DNA of 64,000 bases from Taklimakanibacter sp050246735 (GCA_050246735.1 JBFWVM010000008.1:176821-240820), one strand, 5' to 3'; shown: positions 43,236 through 52,439, counted from the stretch's first letter. The notes: a model not told the origin generated them from the sequence alone. Program-made: numbers and translations.

Positions 43236-43498
43236 AGTATTCGATTTGATAAGTGAGTCAAGCGCCGCTATGACAGCAGCATGCAGAACCGGAATATGCC
43301 CCTGGGAACCATGATTTACGGTGCGGGCCGGGCCGGCCGGCGCGGCCCGCAAGCGCCGCGGCTGGCCGGGAATCGGCCTGACCCCTGCGGACCGGCGGCC
43401 GGCGAGACGCCGGCTTTTCCGCTTCTCCCGACCGTCCGGGCGCAATCGCGGGCGTGCTGCCCTGCCGCCATCCCGACACGAGGCCAGGCGCATCGAAC

Positions 43499-44221
43499 AT
43501 GATCAAACCCGCCAAGCTGTCCGATCTTTCGCCGGACCGAAGTCCGAAGTCCGAAACCAAAGGCTTTCTCAAGCTCGAGCGCGAGACGCTCAACGACCGG
43601 GCCTATCGCGAAATAAAGCGCGCCATCATCGCCGGAGCGATCACGCCCGGCTCCTCCATGACCATCCGCGGCCTGGCGCAGGCGTTCGGAACGAGTCCGA
43701 TGCCCGTCAGGGAAGCCCTCAACCGCCTGGTCAGCGAGCGCGTCCTCCAGCTCCTGCCCAACCGATCGGTGACATTGCCGTTAATGACCGCCGAGCGCTT
43801 CCGCGAGATCTGCCGCATTCGCATCCTCCTCGAAGGCGAGATGGTCGAGACCGGCGCCCAGCTTGTCGATCCGGAGGAGCTGGCCGTGCTCGACAACCTG
43901 AACCAGGAGATGCATCGGATGAAGCCGCGCGACTCCATAAGGTACCTTGCCGCCAACCAGGATTTTCATTTCGCCCTTTGCCGGACCGCCCGAATGCCGC
44001 TCGCCATGTCGATCATCGAATCGTTGTGGGTGCAGGCCGGCCCCTTCCTGCATTTCGGCATCAACGAACTGGCCCTGAAACATGGCATGGAATATCATTC
44101 CGCGGCCGTGGAGGCGATGCGGCGGCGGAACGGCAAGGCCGCCCGCGCGGCTGTCACCAGGGACATATCGGATGCGGCCGACGAAATATCCCGGCATCTG
44201 CAGAAGACGGCACAGGACTGA
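43499..44221 (+). CDS. GntR-family regulator, FCD subfamily
   Basis: 240 residues from ATG 43499. Winged HTH (TIRGLAQAFGTSPMPVREALNRLVSERVLQL), then an FCD domain (RILLEGEMVETGAQ, NQDFHFALCRTA, YHSAAVEAM). It is divergent from the SBP-hydrolase-aminotransferase-BKACE operon and is its presumed regulator through the repeat at 43219. Confidence 0.9.
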   Translation: MIKPAKLSDLSPDRSPKSETKGFLKLERETLNDRAYREIKRAIIAGAITPGSSMTIRGLAQAFGTSPMPVREALNRLVSERVLQLLPNRSVTLPLMTAERFREICRIRILLEGEMVETGAQLVDPEELAVLDNLNQEMHRMKPRDSIRYLAANQDFHFALCRTARMPLAMSIIESLWVQAGPFLHFGINELALKHGMEYHSAAVEAMRRRNGKAARAAVTRDISDAADEISRHLQKTAQD

Positions 44222-44248
44222 CCAGACACGGACGGCGGGGATCCCGCC

Positions 44249-45589
44249 CTATCTCCCCGCCTGGACCGATCCAAGCACCAGGGCCAGCTTCTCGATGAAG
44301 AAGTCGGCATTCGCCTTGCTGAAGACGAGCGGCGGCCTGATCTTGAGGATGTTGGCCTCAGGACCGGTGGCGCTGATGAGGACGTTGTTTTCCCTGAGCC
44401 CGTTGACGATGGCGAGCGCGAGGTCGGGATCGGGCTCGCGGCTGCCAGGGTCCCTGACGATGTCGACACCGAGGAAGAGGCCGGCGCTGCGCACGTCGCC
44501 CATGACCGGATGGCGCGCGGCAAGCTCGTCGAGGCTGCGCCTGAAATAGCCGCCGACCTGGAGCGCGTTCTCCATCAGGCCCTCGTTCTCGATGACCTCG
44601 AGGACCGCCAGCCCCACCGCAGAGGCCACCGTGTTGCCGCCGAAGGTATTGAAGTAGCGCGCCTTGCGGCCGAAATCCGCGACCACGTCCGGGCGCACCA
44701 CCAGGCCCGCGACCGGATAGCCGTTGCCCATCGGCTTGCCGAGCGACACCATGTCCGGGACCACGCCGTGACGCTGGAACCCCCACATGTGGGAGCCGGT
44801 GCGGCCGAAGCCCGGCTGCACCTCGTCGGCCACGAACAGCCCGCCCGCGGCGCGGATGGCCTCGACAGCGCCCTGCAGGAAGCCCGCCGGATCCGGCAGG
44901 ACGCCGTCGCTCGAGAAGATGCTGTCGGCGATGAGCGCCGCCGGCTTGATGCCGTGGCGCCGGAGGTCGGCGATGGCGGCCTCCACGCCGGTCCGGAAGG
45001 CCTGCGCCACGTCGCCGGTCCGGTAGCGGTAGCTGTTGGGGGCCCTGACCAGGCGCACATGCTCGCCGAGATCGACGTTCGCGCCGAGCGAGGGCGACAG
45101 GCCGGCCACCGCCAAGGTCGTCCCGTGATAGGCGCATTCCGTCACGATGAAGCCGGTGCCGCCGGTCCTGGAGCGCGCGATGCGCATCGCGAGGTCGTTG
45201 CTCTCGCTGCCGGTGCAGGTGAACATGACGTGGCGCAGCTCGGGCGGGAAATAGCCGAGCAGCTTGTCGGCATAGTGCAGGATCGTCTCGCTCAGATAGC
45301 GCGTATTGGTGCTGAGGACCGCCGCCTGGCGGCTCATGGCCTGCACCACATGCGGATGGCAGTGGCCGACGGAGGCGACGTTGTTGTAGACGTCGAGCAG
45401 CGCGTTGCCCGAGGCCTCGTAGAGCCACACGCCCTCGCCGCGCGTGATCTCGACCGGGCGGGCGTAGAACAGCCGGTAGGCCGGCCCCAGGAGCCGCTCC
45501 CGGCGCTCGACGAGAGACGCCTCGTGGCCGGAGAGCGTTGCATTTCCCGGAACGAACGCATTCACCATCGTCGCATCACGTCGCATCAT
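44249..45589 (-). CDS. class III PLP enzyme, phospholyase-like (PHYKPL/ETNPPL type)
   Basis: About 446 residues from ATG 45589; several in-frame ATGs make the start uncertain by up to 20 codons. Markers: YEASGNALLDVYNNVASVGHCHP, CTGSESNDLAMRIA, FVADEVQPGFGRTG and SLGKPMGNGYPVAG with PLP lysine K285. The GKPMGNG(H/Y)PV motif is characteristic of ethanolamine-phosphate and 5-phosphohydroxylysine phospholyases. It overlaps the upstream APH-type kinase by 14 bp, the kinase/lyase pairing seen for hydroxylysine breakdown. A true omega-transaminase remains possible. Confidence 0.82.
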   Translation of the reverse strand: MMRRDATMVNAFVPGNATLSGHEASLVERRERLLGPAYRLFYARPVEITRGEGVWLYEASGNALLDVYNNVASVGHCHPHVVQAMSRQAAVLSTNTRYLSETILHYADKLLGYFPPELRHVMFTCTGSESNDLAMRIARSRTGGTGFIVTECAYHGTTLAVAGLSPSLGANVDLGEHVRLVRAPNSYRYRTGDVAQAFRTGVEAAIADLRRHGIKPAALIADSIFSSDGVLPDPAGFLQGAVEAIRAAGGLFVADEVQPGFGRTGSHMWGFQRHGVVPDMVSLGKPMGNGYPVAGLVVRPDVVADFGRKARYFNTFGGNTVASAVGLAVLEVIENEGLMENALQVGGYFRRSLDELAARHPVMGDVRSAGLFLGVDIVRDPGSREPDPDLALAIVNGLRENNVLISATGPEANILKIRPPLVFSKANADFFIEKLALVLGSVQAGR

Positions 45590-46646
45590 GGATCCCTTCA
45601 TGGCGCAGGCGGCTTGCGAGATAGTCCCGCGCCGCCTCGCGCCCAACGCCTTCTATCTGATCGAGTGCCGCCCAGGCGGGCGGGTTGTTGCGCAGTATAT
45701 AGTCCCGGTTGTCGGGATAGCGCGCCGCCCGCCAGCCGGTCACCACGACCGTCGTCGCGAGCCGCGCCTTGACAAGATCGAAGAGGACGTCGAGCTCCTC
45801 CGGCAGCAGCGGATTGACGGCATGGTAGGCCGACACGAACTGGCCGATGGTCGCCAGCGGATGGTCGCCGGCGTCCGCCTGATAGGCGCAGGCGACGGCG
45901 AGATCGATCACCAGCGGGGTCAGGACCATGTCGCCGAAATCCAGGATGCCGCTCACCCGGACGGGATCGTCGGGCGCCACCAGGATGTTGTGGGGGTTGA
46001 AGTCGTTGTGGACGACCTGGCTGCGCAGCCCGGGCAGGCGCGGCGCGACGAACGATTCGAAGCCGTCGAGGATCCTTTCTATCCGCCCCCGCCGCCGACG
46101 GTCGGCGATGGCGCCGATATGGGCGCGAAGCCGCGAGGCGTTCTTGATGTCCCATTGCAGCACGTGGTCGCGCGGCGGATGCGGAGCCTGCTCCAGGGCC
46201 TGGTCCAGCCTGGCCAGGCAGCGCGCGATGCCGCGCCGCTGCGGCGCCGAGCGCCGGACCTTGTGCAGCGGCTCGCCATGCAGGAAGGTCAGGAGGCGCA
46301 CGACGCTCGCAGCGCCGCCGGGCAGGTCGAGCAGCAGCTCGCTCGCACCCTCGCGCGTCGCCACGACCCGCGGCACCGGCAGGTCGGGCGCCACCCTTTC
46401 CATGTGCAGCAAGGCGTCGGTCTGGAATTTCGTCACCGGCGCGGGCTCGGCCGAGTTCGCGACCTTCAGCACATAGTCGCGCCCGTCATTCGCCCTGACG
46501 CGAAAGTTCCGGTCGCGCTCGCTGGTCAGGCGCGTCACCAGTCCCTCGATGCCGAAGACGCGCGCCACCACGTCGCGCGCCAGCTCGTCGGAAAGCCCGG
46601 GCGCGCTCGAATTGAGCACCGTCGCGATTTCACCGTTGCCGTTCAA
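45576..46646 (-). CDS. APH/ChoK-fold kinase (hydroxylysine-kinase-like)
   Basis: 356 residues from TTG 46646, which has gggagagg just upstream. Kinase-like features: YVLKVANSAEP (ATP-binding Lys), Brenner motif VVHNDFNPHNILV (catalytic Asp and Asn) and GILDFGDMV (metal Asp). Homologues include aminoglycoside, homoserine and hydroxylysine kinases. Next to a PHYKPL-like lyase, phosphorylation of an amino alcohol followed by elimination is the natural reading. Confidence 0.8.
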   Translation of the reverse strand: MNGNGEIATVLNSSAPGLSDELARDVVARVFGIEGLVTRLTSERDRNFRVRANDGRDYVLKVANSAEPAPVTKFQTDALLHMERVAPDLPVPRVVATREGASELLLDLPGGAASVVRLLTFLHGEPLHKVRRSAPQRRGIARCLARLDQALEQAPHPPRDHVLQWDIKNASRLRAHIGAIADRRRRGRIERILDGFESFVAPRLPGLRSQVVHNDFNPHNILVAPDDPVRVSGILDFGDMVLTPLVIDLAVACAYQADAGDHPLATIGQFVSAYHAVNPLLPEELDVLFDLVKARLATTVVVTGWRAARYPDNRDYILRNNPPAWAALDQIEGVGREAARDYLASRLRHEGIHDAT

Positions 46647-46682
46647 AAACCTCTCCCGTCTGCGGCCGCCGGCGCAAATTCC

Positions 46683-47675
46683 TCACGCCCCGGCCGGGGC
46701 CAGCGCCGCGGCCGTCGTCATGCGCTCCAATGCCCGCCGCAGCTCCTGGGCTTCCTCCACCGTGACCTTCCTGAAGTTCAGGATCTCGTTGGGCTGCGCC
46801 TGTCCGAGCTTCCAGAAGGCGGCGCTGGCGACGGTGAAGGGGTTGATGAAGCCGCCGGTGCTGGGCGCGTCGTTCACCAGGACGATCGGGGTCTGGCCGG
46901 CGAGATTGACTGCCCCCAGGGGATAGCCGTGGTCGAGGATGTTGGAGGGATCTTGGCCATGCTCGGGACGCTTGTCGGTGGCTCTCGGCGCAAAGGTGAA
47001 AGCGGGTCCGGTGAGGCGCATGCCGGTCCGGTTGCTGCGCGGCTGCACCTTCCAGTCGCTGGCAAAGAACATCTCGACGGATTGGGGCGCGAGCCAGTCG
47101 TCGTTGGGGCCCGGCACGCATTCGATCGGCCAGCGCTTGCCGGCGGCGAATTGGGGCCGCTTCTCCGCCGGCACATGGAACCTGGCCGACGAGGGACGGG
47201 ACGCGCCCAGCGGCACGGACTGGCCGGGCTTCAGGGCATAGCCGTCCATGCCGCCGACGCCCGCCATGTGGAACGTGGCGCGCGAGCCGAGGACGGGAGC
47301 CGTCGCGATGCCGCCCGATATGGCGATATAGGCGCGCATGCCCTGCCGGGCGGCGGACAGCTCCAGGCGCTGCCCCGCGCGGACGGGGATCGTCCGCCAC
47401 AGGGGAACGGGCTCGCCGTCGAGCTCGGGCTTCATGTCCGCACCGGTGACGGCGATCAGCCGGTCGTCGGCGAAGCGCAGCGCCGGCCCCAAGAGCTGGC
47501 ATTCGAGGGCGGCGGTGTCGCGATCGTTGCCGACGAGAAGATTGGCGAGGCGGAACGACCACATGTCCATGGGGCCGGAGGGTGGAAAGCCCTGCTCCCA
47601 GAATCCGATGCGGCCCGGCAGTTCCTGGACGGCGGTCTCGAGCCCCGGCTTCAGCACTTCGAAGGCGCTCCTCAT
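46683..47675 (-). CDS. pxpC: 5-oxoprolinase subunit C family protein (biotin-dependent carboxyltransferase-like, KipA/PxpC)
   Basis: 330 residues from ATG 47675, overlapping the pxpB stop (ATGA). Family signatures: GFWEQGFPPSGPMDMWSFRLANLLVGN, AALECQLLGPALRF, AYIAISGGI, and the C-terminal NILDHGYPLGAVNLAG plus VLVNDAPSTGGF. With PxpA and PxpB it forms an ATP-dependent ring-opening amidohydrolase for 5-oxoproline or a related cyclic amide; the actual substrate here is uncertain. Confidence 0.88.
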   Translation of the reverse strand: MRSAFEVLKPGLETAVQELPGRIGFWEQGFPPSGPMDMWSFRLANLLVGNDRDTAALECQLLGPALRFADDRLIAVTGADMKPELDGEPVPLWRTIPVRAGQRLELSAARQGMRAYIAISGGIATAPVLGSRATFHMAGVGGMDGYALKPGQSVPLGASRPSSARFHVPAEKRPQFAAGKRWPIECVPGPNDDWLAPQSVEMFFASDWKVQPRSNRTGMRLTGPAFTFAPRATDKRPEHGQDPSNILDHGYPLGAVNLAGQTPIVLVNDAPSTGGFINPFTVASAAFWKLGQAQPNEILNFRKVTVEEAQELRRALERMTTAAALAPAGA

Positions 47676-48547
47676 CCCTCGCGCTCCGGGCCGGCGCCGG
47701 CCGATTTCAGCCAGTCGCGATAGGCGCGCACCGAGAACTTCTGATAGTCCACATTCGGATGCCGGTAGGTGCCCTCGCTCACCCTGGCCTCGATCCAGGC
47801 ATATTCCTCCTCGTCGATCGGGACGAAGCGGACGCGGTCGCCGGGCCTGAACAGGGCCAGGCTGTCCTTGAATGCGGGCAGGCGCTGCTCGCGGTCCCAG
47901 ATCGGCATGGGCGAGCGGCCGAGAAGCTGGTAGCCGCCGGGCGTCTGGTCGGGATAGATGCAGGTCAAGGCCCCGCCGATGCCGATGGTCCCCTTGGGAG
48001 TCCAGGTGCGGGGCGGATTGTACTTGGGCGCGAAAAGCCGGGCGCGCCCGTCGAGCGGCATCAGCGAGCACAGGCCGGGCCAGAAGCCGAGAGCCGCCAC
48101 CCAGTATTCGCAGCTCGCATGCAGCCGCCGGAGCGCCGTGCGGTCGGCGAGCCCGTTGAGCGAGCAGACGAGGTCGGGATCGGGGATCTTGTCGGCGACC
48201 TTGGCGCGATAGTCGGCGATGCAGGCTTGCGTCCACCGGTCGAAATAGACGACCGGCACCGAGAACAGCCGGCTGGGCAGCTCGGTGTCCGCGGCCCCGG
48301 CGCTCGCCGAATGCAGGCGCTCGATCTCGCGCCTGACGTCGGCGAAGCCGATGCGGTCGGGGTCATAGGAGACCTGAAGCGACGCCAGCTCCGGGATGAG
48401 CTCGACGATGCCCGCGATGCGCGCGGTGCGGATGGCGGCGCTCAGCCGGTGGACGAGGAAATTGAGCTCGAAGCTCATCTCGTCGCCGAGCTCGACCTCG
48501 ATGGCGCGGTCCCCGCCGGGCATGAACCGTGGCTGATCGTAGATCAT
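47672..48547 (-). CDS. pxpB: 5-oxoprolinase subunit B family protein (allophanate hydrolase subunit 1-like, KipI/PxpB)
   Basis: 291 residues if started at ATG 48547 (MIYDQPRFMPGGDRAIEVELG, where homologues begin). An in-frame ATG at 48589 would lie inside the candidate operator, so I prefer the later start. Core features: LSSASAG-linker to LFSVPVVYFD, SCEYWVAALGFWPGL, GIGGALTCIYPDQTPGGYQLLGRSP and RPGDRVRFVPI. It is longer than E. coli PxpB (218). It heads the leftward pxpB-pxpC-kinase-lyase operon. Confidence 0.87.
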   Translation of the reverse strand: MIYDQPRFMPGGDRAIEVELGDEMSFELNFLVHRLSAAIRTARIAGIVELIPELASLQVSYDPDRIGFADVRREIERLHSASAGAADTELPSRLFSVPVVYFDRWTQACIADYRAKVADKIPDPDLVCSLNGLADRTALRRLHASCEYWVAALGFWPGLCSLMPLDGRARLFAPKYNPPRTWTPKGTIGIGGALTCIYPDQTPGGYQLLGRSPMPIWDREQRLPAFKDSLALFRPGDRVRFVPIDEEEYAWIEARVSEGTYRHPNVDYQKFSVRAYRDWLKSAGAGPEREG

Positions 48548-48584
48548 GTCTGTGACGCGCAAACCGGCATTCCGGGTCAGATAC

Positions 48585-48601
48585 ATCATATATCATATCA
48601 C
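48585..48601. promoter_or_regulatory. 17-bp operator-like sequence, copy 1
   Basis: On the minus strand this reads GTGATATGATATATGAT, identical to 52509-52525. It lies between the divergent pxpB operon and the GntR gene, so a regulator bound here could control both. Confidence 0.7.
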
Positions 48602-48627
48602 TAGGCAAGAGGTTTTCCCGGCGTATT

Positions 48628-49338
48628 ATGAGCAACTTGGTGACGGCTCCGATCTGGTATATTGAGGAACATCGAGGGATGCCGCACGTGAGCAAGATCG
48701 AATATCACACCCTGAACGACCGGGCCTATGGCGAGATCCGCAAAGGGCTGATCGCCAGCCGCTTCCGGCCCGGCCAGGTGCTCGTCATCCGCAGCCTCGC
48801 CGAAAGCTACGGCATCTCGACCACGCCGGTGCGCGAAGCCCTGCAGCGCCTGGTGGCGGAGCGGCTCCTGATCATGCTGCCCAACCGGTCGATCGCGGTG
48901 CCCGGCCTGTCGGTCGAGAAGTTCAGCGAGCTCGCCCGCATCCGCTGCGCGCTCGAGGGCCTCGCCGGCGAACTGGCCGTCGCCGCGATCAAGCCGGTGC
49001 AGATCGACAGGCTCAAGGCCCTGCTCGAGGATATCGACAAGGCGGCGGCCAACCGCGATTCCCGCGGCTACGTCAATCTCAACCAGAAATTCCACTTCAC
49101 CATCTACGAGCGGGCGAACTCGCCCCATCTCCTCCAGATGGTGCAGGACCTGTGGAGCCAGGTCGGGCCGTTCTTCAACGGCCTGTTCGACGACGAGAGC
49201 TTCATCGCGCATGCCAACGAGCAGCATGTCAGGATCGTCGAGGCGCTCGAGGCGGGCAGCGCCGAGGACGTGCGCCGGGCCATAGTGAAGGACATCACGG
49301 TCGCCGCCGAGGCTCTCACCCCGCGGCTCAGCGCCTGA
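48628..49338 (+). CDS. GntR-family regulator, FCD subfamily
   Basis: 236 residues from ATG 48628 (ATG 48679, giving MPHVSKIEYHTLNDRAYG, is an alternative). Winged HTH VIRSLAESYGISTTPVREALQRLVAERLLIML, then FCD domain with ARIRCALEGLAGELAVAA and NQKFHFTIYERA. Between the divergent pxpB operon and the transporter operon, it is the obvious candidate to bind the repeated GTGATATGATATATGAT sites. It resembles the regulator at 43499 in the HTH and LPNRS region. Confidence 0.9.
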   Translation: MSNLVTAPIWYIEEHRGMPHVSKIEYHTLNDRAYGEIRKGLIASRFRPGQVLVIRSLAESYGISTTPVREALQRLVAERLLIMLPNRSIAVPGLSVEKFSELARIRCALEGLAGELAVAAIKPVQIDRLKALLEDIDKAAANRDSRGYVNLNQKFHFTIYERANSPHLLQMVQDLWSQVGPFFNGLFDDESFIAHANEQHVRIVEALEAGSAEDVRRAIVKDITVAAEALTPRLSA

Positions 49339-49355
49339 ACGCGGTCAGGGGCCCG

Positions 49356-50207
49356 TCACCCCCGGTCGAGCCTGACGAAGATCAGCCAGAAGACCCCGGC
49401 CAGCAGGGGCAGCGTCACCAGGAGAACGATCGTCGCCAGAGCGAAGATGATCGGCACCTGGGACTGCTGCGAGGCGGCCATGATCCAGTTCCATACCGGC
49501 ATGGTGGTCTCGGTGCCGCGCAGGAAGATGCTGCGCAGGACCTCGTTGAAGGACAGCAGGAAGCCGAACAGGCCGGCGCCGACGATGGCGGGCTTGAGCA
49601 GTGGAAACTCGATGTCGCGGAAGATCTGCCACGGCGAGGCGCCGAGATCGGCGCCGGCCTCGATGAGATCGTGATCGAAGCGGATGGTGAGCACGAGGAC
49701 GATCAGCAGAGCGAAGGGGAACGCCCAGACGAAATGGCCGAGAAAGATCGACCAGAAGCCGAGCTTGAGGCCGAGGAAGGAGCGGAAGAAGATGAACAGC
49801 GCCGCTCCCATCGACATGCCCGGCACGAAGAGCGGCAGGACGCAGAACAGCACCACCGAGCCCGGCCGCCCGCTGCGCGGCAAGGCGCGCCCGACGAGCG
49901 TCGCGACCAGGGCGCAGATGACGCCGACCGCGGTCGCGATCACCAAGCTCGCGCCGAAGGGCGCCAGCCAGCGCGGGTCGGAGAACAGGTCGGCGTAATG
50001 GTCGAGCGAGAGCGGAAACGGAATCCCGGACAGCGGGCTGCGGCTCACCGACATCAAGGCGAGCCAGAACAGCGGGAAGTAGATCATCGCGAGCACCGCG
50101 AGACCCGACCACTTGCCGGCCCGGCGCCAGACATCGCGGCGCCCCGGCGGCCCGGCCGGCGCCCGCCCGGCCTTCGCGCCTCCGCCCTTCGTCACGGCGA
50201 GACTCAT
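49356..50207 (-). CDS. polyamine/Fe-type ABC transporter permease (PotC type)
   Basis: 283 residues from ATG 50207 (ATGA overlap with the upstream permease). Cytoplasmic N-terminus, six membrane segments, EAA loop HDLIEAGADLGASPWQIFRDIEFPLL. Second permease of the importer headed by the binding protein at 51237. Confidence 0.9.
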   Translation of the reverse strand: MSLAVTKGGGAKAGRAPAGPPGRRDVWRRAGKWSGLAVLAMIYFPLFWLALMSVSRSPLSGIPFPLSLDHYADLFSDPRWLAPFGASLVIATAVGVICALVATLVGRALPRSGRPGSVVLFCVLPLFVPGMSMGAALFIFFRSFLGLKLGFWSIFLGHFVWAFPFALLIVLVLTIRFDHDLIEAGADLGASPWQIFRDIEFPLLKPAIVGAGLFGFLLSFNEVLRSIFLRGTETTMPVWNWIMAASQQSQVPIIFALATIVLLVTLPLLAGVFWLIFVRLDRG

Positions 50208-51106
50208 GTCTTCAGCGGCCGGAAGAACGCGGAGAAATCGCCGAAGCGGCGGGCGAGAAGCGCCAGCACCGCCAGCAGCAAGGCGAGCAGCAATATGATG
50301 AGCGTCGACAGCGCCGCGACCACCGGATACTTGAGCGCGGTATAGGCGCTCTCGACGGAATTGCTGAGCAGGTTCACGAAACCGCCGCCCAGCATGCTGG
50401 GCTCGACCCATGCGGCGAGCGCCGGGCCCAGGGTGAACACGATCCCCGCCATCACGCCCGGGAGCGACAAGGGCAAAATGATGCGCAAGAGGGTCTGCGC
50501 GGAAGACGCCCCGAGATCGTCGCTCGCCTCGATGAACGCGTCGTCGATGACGCTGATCGCCAGGTAGATCGGCAGGACCATGGTCGGGAAATAGGCGATG
50601 ACCATGCCGAAATGCACCGACCATTCGGTGTAGAGCATCCATTCGAGCGGCGCGTCGACCACGCCCAGGCCCAGGAGGAGCGAGTTGATCAGCCCGTTCT
50701 GCCCGAAGATGGCGCGCCAGATGATGGTGCGCGACGACATGTCCAGGAAGAACGGGATGGTCAGCAGGGCGAGCACGATCGCCTTAGTGGTCTTGCTGGT
50801 CCCGCCCTTGGCGAGCCACAGGGCGAAGGGAAATCCGATCAGGAGCTCGATCAGGGTGACGGTGAGCGCTATGCGCAGCGTCCGCAAGGTCACCTCGAAG
50901 CGCCCCGATTCGAACAGCGAATACCAGGTGCCGAGCGTCGGCTTGTAGATGGTGACGAACGTCTTCGTCTCGAAGAAGCTGTAGGCGAAGAGGATGAGGA
51001 TCGGCAGGATCACCAGACTGAACCAGGCGAGGAGGAACAGCGGAATGACCAGATCGCCTCCGCCGAAGCCTGCGCGCAGCCGCACCGCCGTCCTCGTCCG
51101 TGACAT
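50204..51106 (-). CDS. polyamine/Fe-type ABC transporter permease (PotB type)
   Basis: 300 residues from ATG 51106 (a TTG at 51121 is possible). Six membrane segments; EAA loop DDAFIEASDDLGASSAQTLLRIILPLSLPG. Usual PotB/PotC-like pair with the next gene. No ATPase gene accompanies the pair in this window. Confidence 0.9.
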   Translation of the reverse strand: MSRTRTAVRLRAGFGGGDLVIPLFLLAWFSLVILPILILFAYSFFETKTFVTIYKPTLGTWYSLFESGRFEVTLRTLRIALTVTLIELLIGFPFALWLAKGGTSKTTKAIVLALLTIPFFLDMSSRTIIWRAIFGQNGLINSLLLGLGVVDAPLEWMLYTEWSVHFGMVIAYFPTMVLPIYLAISVIDDAFIEASDDLGASSAQTLLRIILPLSLPGVMAGIVFTLGPALAAWVEPSMLGGGFVNLLSNSVESAYTALKYPVVAALSTLIILLLALLLAVLALLARRFGDFSAFFRPLKT

Positions 51107-51185
51107 GTCGCTGGCCGTCAATCGAATATCGAGCGTCGGAGACTCATCCGCGGTTTCCGCCTTTCCAGATCATGCGCCAATGAAT

Positions 51186-51217
51186 ACGCCCTGTTCCCGT
51201 CTGAGAAAACAGGGCGT
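51186..51217. terminator. perfect 10-bp stem-loop between binding-protein and permease genes
   Basis: ACGCCCTGTT and AACAGGGCGT flank a 12-nt loop. A short T-run follows on the plus strand only. In the direction of transcription (minus) there is no T-tract, so it probably protects or partially terminates the binding-protein transcript, as with the hairpins at 12611 and 22306. Confidence 0.65.
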
Positions 51218-51236
51218 TTTTCGCTGGCCGGAGGGA

Positions 51237-52439
51237 TCAGGCGTTGAGGAAGCGCTGCCATTCCTCTTCCATGGCGTCGGAATTGGACGGCGTCGTGGTG
51301 CTGACATACGGCTTGGTGAACTTGCGCGCCACCTTGGCCTCGGTCGCCTTGAGGGCTTCGATCTCCTCGGGCTTCCAGCCGTTCTTGGTCGCATATTCGA
51401 CGCCGAGATCCATATTGGGCCCGGCGTAGCCGCGGTCGCGCGCCTGCAGGGCGCGATATTCGCCGCCCAGGAAATAGTTCAGGACCTTGTAGATATTGTC
51501 GAGGTTGCCGCGGTCCTTGGCCTGCGCGGCGATATAGGCGCCATGGCCCCATTTGAAATAGCCTTCCTTGGTGTAGGCATATTTCGTGGTGTTGGGGCCG
51601 AGCTTGAGATTGGCCTCGCGCACCGCCGGCTCCCAGCAATTGATCACGTCGACTTCCCGGTTGGCGAGGAGCTGCACCTGCTCCTCGAAAGCGGAATGCA
51701 GCGTGCGGAACTGCCCCGCCTTCTTCCTCTCGATGAGGAAATCGACGACGGTCTTGGCCTCCTCCTTCGTGAGGTCGGCGATCTCGCCGAATTTCTGGCC
51801 GGTCTTGGCCTGCACATAGAGCGCCGCCGGTCCCAGCGAATAGGTCCAGGTCTGGTCGTAGGCGACACGGCCGCGGGTGCGCTCGTCGTCGAACACCACC
51901 GACCAGGAGATCTCCTCGTCGCTGTCCGGCGCGACCCCGAGCTTGTCGGGGAAATAGCCGAAGCTGTCGGCATTGCCGATCACCGGCACGCCGAACTGGT
52001 TCTTGTCGCGGTCCTGCACGACCGCCGAGCGCTTCCAGTCGTCGGACGTGCGCTCCCACAAGGTGAGCTCGGGATGCTTCTCGTCGATGGGCAGATAGAT
52101 GCCCTGCGGTCCCAGAATGTCCTCGGTGCCCGATTCGAAGATGAAGATGTCGACCTTGTCGCCGAGCTGCGAGGCGACGACGTCGCGCAGGAACACGCCG
52201 ACCGAATTGTTGGTTCCGGTGAACTCCATATTGATGCCGATCGCCTTGGTCATGATCGACCAGTCCTTGAGCTGGGCCGTCGTCACGCCATAGGCGCGCA
52301 CCGTCGTGTCGGCGGCCATCGCCGCCAGCGGCATGCCGGTTGCCGCGGCAACGGCGGCGGTGCCCGCCCCGCCCAGGGCCTTCAGCATGTCGCGGCGGGT
52401 TAGCTCGATCTGACTTCGGGTTGAAAACTTGTCGCTCAT
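51237..52439 (-). CDS. polyamine-type ABC transporter substrate-binding protein with Tat signal
   Basis: 400 residues from ATG 52439 with ggaggaaagg upstream. Twin-arginine signal LTRRDMLKALGGAGTAAVAA, then a PotD-like solute-binding domain (IFIFESGTEDILGPQGIYLPI, VDVINCWEPAVREANL, GHGAYIAAQAKD). Translational starts further upstream lie over the operator at 52509 and are rejected. The ligand may be the cyclic or amino compound processed by the pxp and kinase/lyase enzymes. Confidence 0.87.
   Translation of the reverse strand: MSDKFSTRSQIELTRRDMLKALGGAGTAAVAAATGMPLAAMAADTTVRAYGVTTAQLKDWSIMTKAIGINMEFTGTNNSVGVFLRDVVASQLGDKVDIFIFESGTEDILGPQGIYLPIDEKHPELTLWERTSDDWKRSAVVQDRDKNQFGVPVIGNADSFGYFPDKLGVAPDSDEEISWSVVFDDERTRGRVAYDQTWTYSLGPAALYVQAKTGQKFGEIADLTKEEAKTVVDFLIERKKAGQFRTLHSAFEEQVQLLANREVDVINCWEPAVREANLKLGPNTTKYAYTKEGYFKWGHGAYIAAQAKDRGNLDNIYKVLNYFLGGEYRALQARDRGYAGPNMDLGVEYATKNGWKPEEIEALKATEAKVARKFTKPYVSTTTPSNSDAMEEEWQRFLNA

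Noticed and set aside
45588..47723. 711-residue plus-strand frame across the kinase and pxpC
   Set aside because: Antisense shadow with biased composition; the minus strand carries the conserved motifs.
51186..51217. Hairpin read as a rho-independent terminator
   Set aside because: The T-run follows on the plus strand, where no gene ends; on the transcribed minus strand there is no T-tract, so it was called a stem-loop of uncertain effect.
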